The notes beneath the pieces are model-generated. The model saw only the letters and a program-made list of their open reading frames with translations. It was not told the DNA's origin and made no database searches. Source: Phytophthora colocasiae (lineage: Eukaryota > Oomycota > Peronosporomycetes > Peronosporales > Peronosporaceae). From it: a stretch of DNA of 64,000 nt. How positions within the stretch are numbered: the first letter of the stretch is position 1; every line of letters begins with the position of its first letter. Below are positions 18,022 through 29,189 of the stretch, piece after piece. A program made the translations under genes and the position numbers. The stretch spans positions 2,914,001-2,978,000 of the forward strand of contig JAGKQI010000098.1 of the NCBI GenBank assembly GCA_018806915.1, written 5' to 3'.

Positions 18022-20484
18022 ATGGTGGGAAACGTTGGAGTTACGCCGATGACCGGCATAAATTCGATCATCAACGCTTCCTCCGCTTCTTGGGACGGAA
18101 GTGCTGGCCACGTTAATCTAAGGGATTTGAGTACGCATCAGCGACAGAGTGAGTGCAGAATATAAGTACATGAGAATTTGGTGCAATATCTGATGGAGTT
18201 TTGACGGCAGGTGTCGAATTCTACCTCTACGTGTTCTTGGGCGTCGTGATCGCGCTGGCTGGAGGATCTCTAATGCTCTACTGTTTCCATCAACGGCGCT
18301 TGCGGCACTTTGTGAACAATGACAATGCCAACAACAACATACAGAGGCATTTACTGGAGGATAGTGCCCTTCAGGACGGTCAAGAGGAGTGGCAGTGCTC
18401 AGTATGTTACCACGACAACCACCCGGCCAAGAAGGAGTGCCTCATGTGCGGAACGCCTGAAGGTATATGATAAAACATGAGTTCATGTGTGTTGGTGTTC
18501 TTACCTCTTGCCGTTATGTGCAGTGATCTCTCAAGGTGTATCTGCGACGCCAGCACCTCGTAACAAGAAATCGCGAAGATCTTTTCAGCTACTCACAAAC
18601 AATTCGGCTGAGTCCCAGGCAACGCTTGTAGCTCGTAATCGCTCGTTTCACGTTCGTCGTCTCAATGAAATGAATCTGAATCAACGGCAACGAGGTGCTC
18701 GAAGACGTAACTTATGGCAGCGCGAGAGAACTGCTGACGGCCAGTTTTGCTGGGTTCGAGTTCATCACTGCCAGCCGTCTCGGATCAGTCAACTCGCCTC
18801 AAATGTCCGCGCCAGTTTACCTGCAGCCGCAGCATCACTGCTACATGCACCTGAAAGTGCTGGGATGGAGAACGAGAGGTTGTCAGCACCTGCCGCGTAT
18901 GTTTTCGATGAAGAATCTGACGGTAGCACCAGCCCGGTCTCGATTACCAGGACAAGCCACAGCAACAGAGAAGACATAGGAGTGGAGACTGAACTGACAA
19001 TGGTTGAGTCAGCTGATGCTGACGGAACGTACGCGCCTGCCATCCGCAAAAACAACCGCAGTTGTCGTAGTCCCGTCAACGACGACCTCACAGCATCGGT
19101 TGCAAGCACAGATGATGGATTGATAGCACAACCGTCTGTGGGCTATGTCAGGCACGTAAATGACCAAGGCCAAGCTGAATGGGTACCTGCTGACTTGCTG
19201 GTCCACGAGGACGCTGTCGTAACTGCGATCGACATCGCGGAATTCCCACGAGCTACCAGCTACATCGACTTTGAATCAATAGCAGCTCTCCCATTCAGGT
19301 CAAAAGTGCGGTGGTTCTTGAAAGAGCTGGGCAGAGTGGCTGTTCCATGGGATGAAGGCCATCTCCTGCTGAAGATCCGTCGTGAGGCCGTATTGAGTGA
19401 GTCTATGCATTTGCTTATGTTGGTCCCAGCAGCTGATCTCCGACAACGATTGCGGATTGAATTCATCGATGAACCGGGACTAGATGCAGGTGGTCTACTG
19501 CGCGAATGGGTTCTGCTTCTCTGCGAGCAGCTCTTTGACGAGAGTTATGGCCTGTTCCAGAGAACACTCGCTGACCAGTCAGGCTACTGGATAAACCCCA
19601 ACTCTCGTGAAATCCACCGTGATCACTTGCACTGCTTCCAGTTTGTCGGCCGGTTGCTAGCGAAATGTCTTCTGGAGGGGCAGCTCTTGACAGTGCACCT
19701 AGCATTGCCGTTACTCAAGCACCTGCTCGGCGTGCCAATTTCATTCTCCGATCTCGAATTCCTGGATACAGAACTTCATCGCCACGCACTCTGGTTACAC
19801 GATAATGAAGGCGCCGAAGCCCTCGCACTTGACTTCACCGCGCAACACGTTGGAATTGACGGGTCGATCGTCACGGTAGAGCTCAAACCAGGCGGCAACG
19901 ATATACCTGTGACAGACGCCAACAAGGAAGAATACCTATCGCTGCTGCTCAAGCACAAAATGTTCGGTGGAGTGCGAGATCAGCTCGAGGCGCTGCTTCA
20001 AGGACTGTACGATGTCCTTCCTCGTTCACTTCTGGCCGTCTTCGATTACCAAGAGCTGGAGTTGCTTGTCTGCGGTATGCCGTCAATCGATGTCGTCGAC
20101 TGGGAATCACACACCGACATCCGCTATATGCGCGCTGATCAAGGCTTCAACAAACCTGCTTCATCTGAGGTCCAAGTGGTAAAATGGTTCTGGAAAGCTG
20201 TTCGAGCATTCTCCCAGGAAGAGCGTGCTCGACTGCTTCAATTTGTGACTGGTACCTCTCGTGTACCTGCTGAAGGGTTTCGGGCTCTGCTAAGCAACGA
20301 TGGACGTGTTCGTCGCTTCGGCCTTCAGCTAGTGACCATCGGTACTCCACCCGCCGGCCTCTATCCGAAATCTCACACGTGCTTCAATCGCCTGGACCTG
20401 CCTGTATACCGCTCCTATGACGAGCTAGTTACGTACCTGACGCTTGTTATCAACATGGAGATCACAGGATTCACCATGCAGTAA
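18022..20484 (+). CDS. HECT-type E3 ubiquitin ligase with TM segment and RanBP2-type zinc finger, 779 aa
   Basis: Exons 18022-18148, 18211-18462 and 18524-20484; GT-AG junctions and total 2340 nt in frame. Residues about 45-67 (L-Y-V-F-L-G-V-V-I-A-L-A-G-G) form a membrane span. A RanBP2-type finger follows (W-x-C-x2-C ... C-x2-C, about 106-125). A variable middle includes a WW-like V-G-Y-V-R-H-V-N-D-Q-G-Q stretch. The HECT domain ends with H-T-C-F-N-R-L-D-L-P; the thioester cysteine is Cys746, TGC at 20380-20382. HECT enzymes accept ubiquitin from E2 on this Cys and pass it to substrate. Membrane anchoring plus a ubiquitin-binding-type finger suggests action at an endomembrane. Shares a 252-bp divergent promoter region with the kinase gene. 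Confidence 0.9.
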
Positions 20485-20571
20485 AACAACAGAAATAAAG
20501 TCACAGCCAGAGGTGAACGTACATGTATCGATATATCTATATGGTGCGTGGACAGCCATCGTCTCAGCTGT

Positions 20572-21009
20572 TTAGTTGTTGACTGAGAACTTGTGGCCAC
20601 ACTTCTTACACTCGTAGAACACCGTCTGACCTTCATCGGCCGAGCGGAGCTGCAGCGTGTAGTAGTCCATCTCTGGGTTGCCACACTTCGGGCACGTCTC
20701 CTCCACGGTAGCACGGGCTGGGCCTGTGACTTCGCTCATAACCTTCTCAGCGTCAAGCCACTTGGGTGCCGGCTTGTCCTCGCTCTGAGTCACCACAGTC
20801 AGTGACGGCAGGTCTGGAAATATAAACAAAAAGGTCAAAATGTGTCAATGATCAATAGACAAGAACTACATACCCTGGTAGCGACAGCGGTATTCACAAG
20901 CAGAACACACAATGCTGTTGGTGTCCGGGTGGTCCAGGATGGTGCCGCAGTGTGGGCAGAAGGCTGGGCCTGTGGCCGAAGCAGTCGAGGCAAAGAACTC
21001 GGTAGACAT
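20572..21009 (-). CDS. DNA-directed RNA polymerase I subunit RPA12-like, 125 aa
   Basis: Exons 21009-20874 and 20813-20572 (378 nt in frame, GT-AG). The N-terminal zinc ribbon is F-C-P-H-C-G-T-I-L ... C-S-A-C. The C-terminal TFIIS-type ribbon is C-P-K-C-G-N-P-E-M-D-Y-Y-T-L-Q-L-R-S-A-D-E-G-Q, ending F-Y-E-C-K-K-C-G-H-K-F, with the acidic D-E hairpin residues needed for RNA cleavage. Length and two-ribbon layout match RPA12/Rpa12 rather than RPB9 or TFIIS. It converges with the HECT gene (88 bp between stop codons) and its start is 102 bp from the stop of the RING gene. Confidence 0.9.
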
Positions 21010-21110
21010 GCTGGTGCAAGTGTACAGTAGCAATGATGCCCTTTCAACCAATGATAAGCTCATATTTGCGTTTATTACAAATATAGCACATGCTGGTATA
21101 TTTAATTGCC

Positions 21111-22748
21111 TCAAGAGAACCACTCGCTCCAGGCGAAGTCGCCGCGTTGCTGAGCATTCTGTGACGTGGATGAGCTGACGTGAGTGCTGCGCTTGGCAGG
21201 GATCTCGACGCGGCAAATTGGACACGAGTTGCCAATCTGCAGCCACTGATGTAGGCATGCTGTGTGGAACATGTGCTATGTTGAAGATGCCCAGGAACAG
21301 ATACGGGTGAGAACTGACAAGGTGCATTTGAGAGCGTGTTCACTGAAGTAGCACGTACCTGGCACGGCATTCTTGTGACCTTCATGCCGATAGACATCTC
21401 CACCTGGCAGATAACGCACTCGCGAGCGTCCTTCCGAACGACGATAGCAGCCAAGACGCCCTCGTCCCGTTTGGTGCGGACAAACTCTACGAAGCTACAC
21501 CGTATTTTGAGACTGGTTAGAGCCTTCTCCATGTTAGTGATCGTTGCAACTTACCCTTTGCCAACCTTTGCGCTCATCATAAAAGCAGGGATCTCTACAT
21601 CCTTGCTTTCACCAGTGGAGTCAGTCATGACATACGGCCAGACGTCGACGGTTTGGAGAATTATCACAGCCACTGCACCTGCAGCTTGAGCACGAAGAAC
21701 CTTGCGTGCAAATGTGCAGCCTCCACGTTCCATGACCACGATCTGCATTTGATGAAAACAAAAACACATTAAGTTGTTGAGTCCCAGTTGAATCGAAGCG
21801 AATATCTGCACCTTATCCTTCATCTCAGATGCATTTCGGAAAGGTTTTGCACCATCAAATGGTTCGGCGATGGCCACGTTCCGTTCTTCGAGTGACTCAC
21901 ACGGACCAAAGTTTCCAGGAATTGCAATCACCTAGAAAAGCGGACAACAAACTATTATTCCTCCTGGCTTCATCAATATAAGCTCTAACACAGCCGATAA
22001 AGTTACCTCGCCCTTGATGCCCTTCACAACGACAGCCACTTCAATTGTTGACGCTTGGTCAGCAGCGAAAGACCCCAGATTCTTCACTAAACACCACCAA
22101 GACAAAATCAAAACAAGTCACCGCCGCAATTCAGCGGAAAATCAATGCCGTAGCTCCTTTTACCAGCCTCATCAGCTGCCGGTCGACGTGCTCCTGTATC
22201 GCCCCCTCCATTCCAATCGTCGCCGATTTGGGTCAGCAACCGCATCACCATAGTCTGCAGCTCCTGAACACTTGTCTCGGACCCGCCAAACATTGCGTTA
22301 GGGACAGTCTACAAAGTCCAGTTAGAAGACAATACACACCACTTGTCAGGCCAATTCAAGGCAAGAAGGCAAGCTCTTGTTCATACCAGTCCCGGTGTCG
22401 CTGCTTGCTGTCGACGCTCCAGCTCACAACCACAGATCAGGCACCGCTTTCCATCTACGAAAGTAAGCCACCAGCGCAATAGTGTTCGATATTAGCCCAT
22501 TCATTTAGAAGCCTTTCAACCTCCACTCCCTCACCTGCCGTCGTGGCTTGAGGGACCTCATTGCAATCTCTGCAGAATAATTCCGGAGCAGTGGACGCTG
22601 CACGTGCTACAGTCTGTCAGGGGTTGAAACGACAAAAAGATGAGCATCACTAAGTGCATGGAGGTTGTCCCTCCTCTCTTTGAAGGTGCTTGCGACGTAC
22701 ATCGGCCGCGGGAGGACCTGTGAACGCCAAGTCATCGAACGACGCCAT
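21111..22748 (-). CDS. PA-domain RING-H2 E3 ubiquitin ligase, 9 exons, 342 aa
   Basis: Exons (minus): 22748-22701, 22613-22535, 22454-22387, 22308-22164, 22086-22007, 21931-21812, 21742-21555, 21494-21359, 21275-21111. All are GT-AG and the 1029 nt are in frame. The N-terminus has two C-x2-C pairs (F-C-R-D-C, C-L-I-C) that may form a small finger. A protease-associated (PA) domain lies at about 140-240 (M-E-R-G-G-C-T-F-A-R-K, A-A-G-A-V-A-V-I-I). The RING-H2 is C-V-I-C ... H-M-F-H-T-A-C-L-H-Q-W ... C-P-I-C. PA-RING proteins usually sit on endosome/Golgi membranes with a TM between PA and RING, which is not obvious here; a soluble variant is possible. Confidence 0.85.
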
Positions 22749-22989
22749 GCTTTTCAGGACAGGAAATGCATCAGATGCTGCGTTTCCTGTCTAATCCGAT
22801 CATGTGTATCCATAACTTATACACCATTTTGAATGTAAGCTTCATGTCGGCAGAGCGCAGCACCGTAGAGTAGGAACTTCCTAGGCTCTTGTAGTATTTC
22901 CAGGTCGAAGTTGTCAACACTTGGCAGAAACCGGTCAGAAATCGTCGTAGAGTGCGAGCCTCGACAGCATGCCTATTAAAATATGCAGT

Positions 22990-23514
22990 TCAGGCCTTGT
23001 CCAATTCAGTATTACACGGAATTGGCTGTAGTTGCTGCAGTAGTAATAATCTCAATACAACACGCTGCAATAATAAAAGCGGCCGCAATAACTGCAATAT
23101 CGCGAAACAGCTGCCCAGCGCCTTCTCGAGCGACTTGCCCACCTTCTTGGCTACATCACGCATAGAGTTAAGAAGCACACGTGACGACACTGACCTCCAT
23201 CTAGACATCGAGCGTGTCAGCTCGTTGTCGACTTCCGACAGCGGCATATTCCGCTCGACGACCCATCTCATCCACTGGAAGCGATGAGACGTCTCTTCAG
23301 ACACGAACCCAAAATCCCGGAGGGTACTGTCCTTGGAAGACAGCGTTGCTGCGTATAGGTCCTTGAAGCCGTCGTGCTTATTAGCCAGGTGCCCGATCAA
23401 GTTGGAGTATCCAGTATTGGCGATTTGCTTGCGCTCGGAGCCACAATGCTTACACCGATAGAGGCCATGACCAAGGTTCTCGTAGAAGTAGGCGCAGATG
23501 TCTTTGTTCGTCAC
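22990..23514 (-). pseudogene. BED-type zinc-finger fragment, probable hAT transposase relic
   Basis: The frame starts with GTG just after a CAG that could be a splice acceptor, so an upstream exon may exist. Residues about 20-47 show the BED pattern C-K-H-C ... H-L-A-N-K-H. A helical region follows (E-E-T-S-H-R-F-Q-W-M-R-W-V-V-E-R-N-M-P-L) of the type found N-terminal to hAT transposase cores. After residue about 135 the frame turns into leucine-rich low-complexity sequence from TA-rich trinucleotide DNA and stops, with no DDE or dimerisation region. It is either a decayed element or a domesticated finger protein whose true 3' end is spliced differently. Confidence 0.45.
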
Positions 23515-24304
23515 TGTTTAGACAGAGCGGGAGTTTTTGAGAATGAAAAGGTCACCATGCAAAAGGATTCGCTGTTGGCCAGTGATTTAAGGTAGTCAGT
23601 ATGGAGTATAATGAACGCAAAAGAGCTGGCTTCTCGGGTTAGGACGTCGTGTCTTGCGCAAGCACTTATGTTATATTGTATTGCAATTTTCGAGAAATAT
23701 CATATTTTATTTTTTGTGAATATCCCAGTAATCCGTTTTTTTATTTTTAGAAACTGATTTTATCGATACTGAAATTTTTTATTCAGACCCCTGATGCAGT
23801 TCCCCTCAGGTAATGCTGGTCTGAGGCGCCGAAGCTCACACTTCTGATTACATGTAGTACTCTAGACTACGTAGACTGCATTCGCTGCGGGTTTGCTCCC
23901 ACACTGTCTCGTATTGAATTTCGACCCCAGGAATGCTGCGCGCGGTTTCCAGCGACAACCGCATGGAAACCAACGCGACCTGCTTTCGAGTTCCAGGAAG
24001 AAACTCGACAAGTGCCTACACAAAACTCCCATCGCAAGGTAAAACACTTATCGTGCTTAAGAACAGAGCGACCTACATCGACGGAACGTCGGCGACTGTG
24101 CCGACCTGTTGCTGTCTTCAGTGTCGCTAAGATCTTCCCCCATGTTTACGCTGTCCAGCCGCATGCAGTTGCAGTGCTTGTGACAAAGGCTGCAGAAACC
24201 TGGCATGATTTCGCACTCACCGCCGGAGTGTTGGTGACCGATTTGACTTGGATTTCCCTGCCGTCTGGGCAGCGCAAGTCGATCTGCAACTGCCACAGCT
24301 AAAA
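23515..24304. other. AT-rich intergenic tract, no gene supported
   Basis: 23600-23800 is notably AT-rich. Short frames at 23933-24302 exist in two plus-strand phases but lack recognisable motifs and cannot be joined convincingly. Confidence 0.4.
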
Positions 24305-24981
24305 TATCATGGCGCTGGACAGGAAGGGAAACCCAAGCTCTCCATGGCTGGCCAGCGCAGTCCAGCACAGTTCGTCACAATTTTTGCAGAGACTGCAAGT
24401 CTGCCATAACGTCGCTGAGTGACGGTCGTCGGAACGCTGATTAAAAATCGCACTGAAAATTGGAGCCCGACGAGAGATTGGCATAGTGGTTCGTCTGCTC
24501 CAAGACGCGCTGGTCACCACTCGAGGCTCCAGTCTCGAGCTTGCGCTGCGGCTTCGCTGTACAGGACGTGTCCAGTCGTCGTGCCGGATGGTTCCGCGTA
24601 GAGCGCCCCAGTGCTACCTTCCTGCTGCGTATCTCGCGAGATTCCTCCATGCGAAACTCGGCTCGACATGAGGCGTTGGAACTGCGCGCAGCCCGCCGAA
24701 AGAAAGCGTAGACGCCCCGGCACAGAATTGAGCTCTTGCGCAATGGAGGAATTGGTCTCGAACATCGCTCCATGGCAACAATGCGGGCCATTCCAACGCT
24801 ATTGCTACAGTACTACTTTCAGCTTCGGATGGTAAGCGTCCAGCATCGCTTCCTGCCAGCTTTCTACAATGAGGCTGTTTTATATGGCACTCACTATGAA
24901 GATAAAGTCCAGTGACCAAAACGTCGCCAGCGACCACAAACCTAGCGGCGTGAACACTGGTGCAGAAACGGGCACTGACAT
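24305..24981 (-). CDS. possible small spliced gene, unresolved
   Basis: ATG at 24981 gives a 29-codon hydrophobic exon (M-S-V-P-V-S-A-P-V-F-T-P-L-G-L-W) ending at a GTGAGT donor (24894). A later open stretch on the same strand (about 24514-24765) reads protein-like with several candidate junctions, but no single exon chain is clearly best. If real it is divergent from the PP2C gene with only about 70 bp between start codons. No family recognised. Confidence 0.25.
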
Positions 24982-24999
24982 GTTTTGCAAGTCGGCGGT

Positions 25000-25012
25000 C
25001 ATTACGCAATTT
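25000..25012 (+). promoter_or_regulatory. oomycete Inr/FPR core promoter of the PP2C gene
   Basis: CATTACGCAATTT differs at one position from the consensus CATTYYNCAWTTT and lies 41-53 bp upstream of ATG 25053, the expected spacing. Confidence 0.6.
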
Positions 25013-25052
25013 TCGCTCTCGTGCACACATCAGCTTGCAGCATTTGACCGTT

Positions 25053-26219
25053 ATGACAGGGGTCGCACTCCATCACAAGCGAAAGCAACCCACTTCCGAC
25101 AACTCCACGGCCCTCAGCCCCGCCTCCAAGCAACTGGAGACCGACGACTTGTATGACGTCCCAGTGGGCATTGCCACCGAGCGCGGCGGCAAACTCAACC
25201 AGGAGGTACGTCCCCAACTGCAGAAATAAACACTATGAGATCCTGTAGCTGACTTCTTGTGATCGCTTCCCGTTACAGGACGCCTACTTCATCGGAGGCA
25301 AAGTAGTAGAGAGACTCACGCTGAACGGCTACTCCAGTTCAGCCAGCGGCTGCTTCGGCATCTTTGACGGCCATGCAGGCGACCGCGCCTCTCGCTTCTG
25401 CGCCGAGAACATCTTCCCCAGGATCCTAGAGCAGCTTGCCCAAGAATCCACTGTGAACGACGCCATTACCAACGCCGTTCGAGCTCTAGGTGCGTGACAT
25501 CACTTCGTCATGATATCTCTGTACCGTGATTCTAACTGTCTGCTTGTCTTTGCTTCCTTTCCTCAGATGCTGAGTTCTGCTCCATCGCTCGCCACGCTTC
25601 AAACTCTGCAATTGCCTCCGCTGCACGGCGGAACCACAAACGCTCGTTCGCCACGGACGACGGCTCCACACTGCTCGTCGCCATGGTGCGAGACGGTCTC
25701 CTACACGTCGGCAACGTCGGCGACTCGCGTGCCGTTGTCATCACTCGCAACGGTGACGCCATCGCCATGTCCGACGACCAGAAGCCCAACCGCAAGGACG
25801 AGCGTGAACGTCTCGAGGCCAAGGGTGCGTTCGTCACTGGCAAGCCTGACTTCATGTACAAGGTGTGGCCGCTCAAGAAGATGCTCGACGTGCCACGTGT
25901 TAACGGCCAGTTGGCTGTGTCACGCTCCATCGGCGACGTGTCGCTGAAGTCATATATCTCCTGCGACCCAGAGGTGCAGACTCGCAAGATCTCCAAGAAT
26001 GACCGCTTCCTCATCTTAGCTACGGACGGACTTTGGGACGTGGTGACCAACAAGCAGGCGGGGCAGCTCGCATCTCGCTTCAAAGACCCTCAGGCTTGTG
26101 CAGATGCCCTCATGCAGCTTGCACTGGACCGCCACACCACCGACAACGTCACGGTTTTGGTCGTGAAACTGGAGGCCTACGACTTCACTACCAGCCGCAC
26201 CGACGTCAGCTCCGACTAA
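25053..26219 (+). CDS. PP2C-family serine/threonine phosphatase, 338 aa
   Basis: Exons 25053-25205, 25279-25489 and 25567-26219 (1017 nt, in frame, GT-AG). PPM/PP2C motifs in order: F-D-G-H-A-G (metal-binding Asp), L-H-V-G-N-V-G-D-S-R-A-V, S-D-D-Q-K-P, V-N-G-Q-L-A-V-S-R-S-I-G-D, A-T-D-G-L-W-D-V, and T-D-N-V-T-V-L-V-V near the end. All metal-coordinating aspartates expected for a Mn/Mg-dependent phosphatase appear present. It lacks a signal peptide or TM segment, so it is probably cytosolic or nuclear. The short basic N-terminus (H-H-K-R-K) may be a localisation signal. Substrate unknown. Confidence 0.92.
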
Positions 26220-26518
26220 GCAGCGAGACATCGGAACTCTCGCTATACACTCGCAGTATTTACTTTTCGTGATTAATGGTAATGCTAAGTTACTACGTAC
26301 TTAAATACATCCATACTTCCTAATGGGAATCCCATGTCATTTTTGCAACAGATCCGAGTTTCATTAGGGAAAGAGATCGCCTTTGACATGGCTACACAAA
26401 TTGGTCCGCCATATCTACCCCTAATACTGCAACCATTTTGTTGCCAAATCAGAACCGACACAAAATTCTCTTGTCCCGCATTTCGCATACAGTAGCCAAG
26501 TGAGCCAGTCCCGCCCTG

Positions 26519-29083
26519 ATGCCGGCGCTGGAAGTGTTCGGCCGTCGCAGTCGCGTCGTGGGCAGCGACGATCTGTACTGCCCCGCGCTGTTCCTGCTGC
26601 TGTACCAGCTGCCGTTGACTCTACTGTGTGTACTGTACGCGAGTCTATGGAGACGCTGCTCGAGCACTTCGCTGGACGACAGTGGGCTCCCTTTCTGGTA
26701 CATGTTGGGGGCAGCTCCACTCTTCTTCTTCCGGGGCTGTATCTACCTCATGATCATGCACGTATCGGCCAAAGGGACTATTGTGGACCACGAGCGACGT
26801 GTGCTGATGCCCAGAATGCTGCAGGTGCACACACTTTGGTCCGTTATACTGTTCGTCTACGGCTTGGGAGGCATTTGTAGCTGGTACTACCGGGACATGT
26901 GTCATCCAGATGCGCGGTTTGTGTTGGTGAGGAGGTATTCTATTTTTAGCTTTGCACTCAAATAAGATCTAACTTGAGGTGATTACGACGTGGTGATGAT
27001 TAGGCTGTTGGATGCTTCTTAGTGACCGAGGTGAGCTTCACGTTCTCGCTGGGCGTCTGCATTCTAGGGGACCCACAGCCTGAAGATGCATTGGAGAAGG
27101 AGAAACCGCCAGTATCCAGCACACTGGACCCTTATGGTAACGCTATTGATTCTGAACGTCAATCGTTATTGGACGGTACGTTGGGGCCTGAAAGGGGCCA
27201 ACGGGGGGACAGCAGACTCACTTTTGTGCTCTTTTGCGCTTGTAGAAATAGACCGAGAAGTGCCGAGCTCGGATGTGTATGTGCCGCATAGTCAGAGACT
27301 GTGGAAGCAGAGATGTACGCGCTGCTGTATGTGCATGCGGTGCTTCACGTGCAATTTATTTGGCGGTGCAGGCACTCGTCACGACAGCATGTCAGTGGTG
27401 GCAAAGGTGTTCTCGAGACTGTTCTACGGTAGTCCGGATCTTGTGATTTCGGATATTGTAGCAGGTTTCATACTGTTGGCAGCGGTGCAGGCGTTCGAAG
27501 AGCACAATGAGGTCATTGCCACCTCGCCACACCGAGAAGGAGACGAAGAGGAGGAAGAGACGCTAGGAAAATTACGTGCAAGAATTCGCGCTAGTACCAG
27601 CAAAATGAACTTGATGAGAGATAAAAACCCTCCTGCAAACAGTACGGCTTCCGGATCAATGGCATCAACAGTGGACGGAGACGAATCAAATCCAGTTGTT
27701 TCTATCGACATCCCGTCCACCGATCACGACAAGAGATTTGAGCGGTCGAAGAAGTCCTTCTACTACCATCCGTCAGATCCACACCTCAATGACGTGGAGC
27801 TGACCGAACGACTGAAGGAGTTGGCACATTTCTCCAAGTACGCGATTGGTATCTACGGCTGGATGTTGTACGTGTGGTCTCATCCTTGGAGTGGCACGTT
27901 TCGCCTAGCTTTCTCCTGTTTGCGGCGTAATTTGGCGTGGGTGCATGGCGACAACTGGTTTCATTTGGGCCAGACAGCGCTGCAGCTTGAAACAAAGATT
28001 CGCAGTGACGATATCGTGTACGCGAGCTTCCGGAACTCGGTGTATCAGCCTGCGTTCGCAGTGATGCTTGATCATGAGCGCAAGGAGGTTGTTATCGCGA
28101 TTCGAGGCACCTTATCGCTGGAAGACTGTCTTACTGACGCTATCGCCTATGGAATGTCGATGAACGACGTGGCTGACCGATGGGGCTGTGATGGTACTGG
28201 GGAATACGCACATCAGGGCTTTCTCACATGTGCTGAATCGGTGTATCTGGAACTAAATCGTCTCGGCGTCTTGGAAATGCTGTTTGACGAGAAATCGACT
28301 GCCACGATCGCTACCAGCGGTGTCAACCTGTGCGAGCGTGGTGCTTATCACGACTACGGACTTGTACTTACTGGCCACTCACTTGGAGCAGGAACAGCCT
28401 GTCTGTTGTCTGTCATGCTGCGTCCGAAGTACCCGCAGCTTCGTTGCTTCGCGTTCAGTCCTCCAGGCTGCACTATGTCTCCTGGTCTCGCGTCGCGATG
28501 TGCATCCTTCACGGACTCAGTCGTTGTGGGGGACGATATCATTGCACGGTCGTCACTCACGTCGGCCGAGGCCTTGCGTGATCACGTGCTGGACCTTATC
28601 GGAAGAAGCAAAGTGAACAAAGCAGCAATTTTACGGCAAGTGATTTCATGGCGCAATCCTGATGAGCTACTGCACAGAGGGTCCGACGAACACTCTGCGT
28701 TTGATGACGATGGTTACGGCGGTGAACGAGTTCGTTCTCCTTTCATCGCACATCTCTCCAACTACCGGACGATGCTGCAACGCATCCAGGAGTCGGAGCC
28801 GATCCACGAATTGACAATTCCAGGACGTGTGGTACATCTCAAGCGTGTAGTACGAGCCAAAGGAGCTGCTGGCTGCTGGGTCTGCTGTCGTCCTGGTGGT
28901 GGAGGCATTTGCTGCACTGCACGCACCAATTACCGGTTTGCCTGGGCGGCGGAAGGTCAATTCAACAAGATTCGCATCGGTCGCACTATGCTCGACGATC
29001 ACTTCCCGGACAAAGTGCATTACGTGCTCCAGGATTGCGTCAAGCGCTTGCGTAAGAACGAGCATGAACACGAATGTCTATAG
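26519..29083 (+). CDS. class-3 lipase with N-terminal membrane spans (DAGL-like), 805 aa
   Basis: Exons 26519-26926, 27004-27175 and 27246-29083 (2418 nt, in frame). Four hydrophobic segments lie in residues 20-165 (L-F-L-L-L-Y-Q-L-P-L, M-L-G-A-A-P-L-F-F-F, V-I-L-F-V-Y-G-L-G-G, F-S-L-G-V-C-I-L). A Cys-rich bend and another hydrophobic stretch (I-V-A-G-F-I-L-L-A-A-V) follow. The lipase domain has V-I-A-I-R-G-T-L-S and the nucleophile elbow L-T-G-H-S-L-G-A-G (Ser572, TCA at 28379-28381), then V-V-G-D-D-I-I-A-R-S with a likely catalytic Asp. Layout matches sn-1-specific diacylglycerol lipases, which release 2-monoacylglycerol at the plasma membrane. Substrate is inferred from architecture only. 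Confidence 0.88.
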
Positions 29084-29189
29084 GATCGGGTCATATTTAG
29101 GGGGTGGACAAGTCTGCGAGTTCAGACTATTGCATAATGAAAGATATTCACAAGAAGATATGGATTTACTTCTCATCTACTACTAGTAC

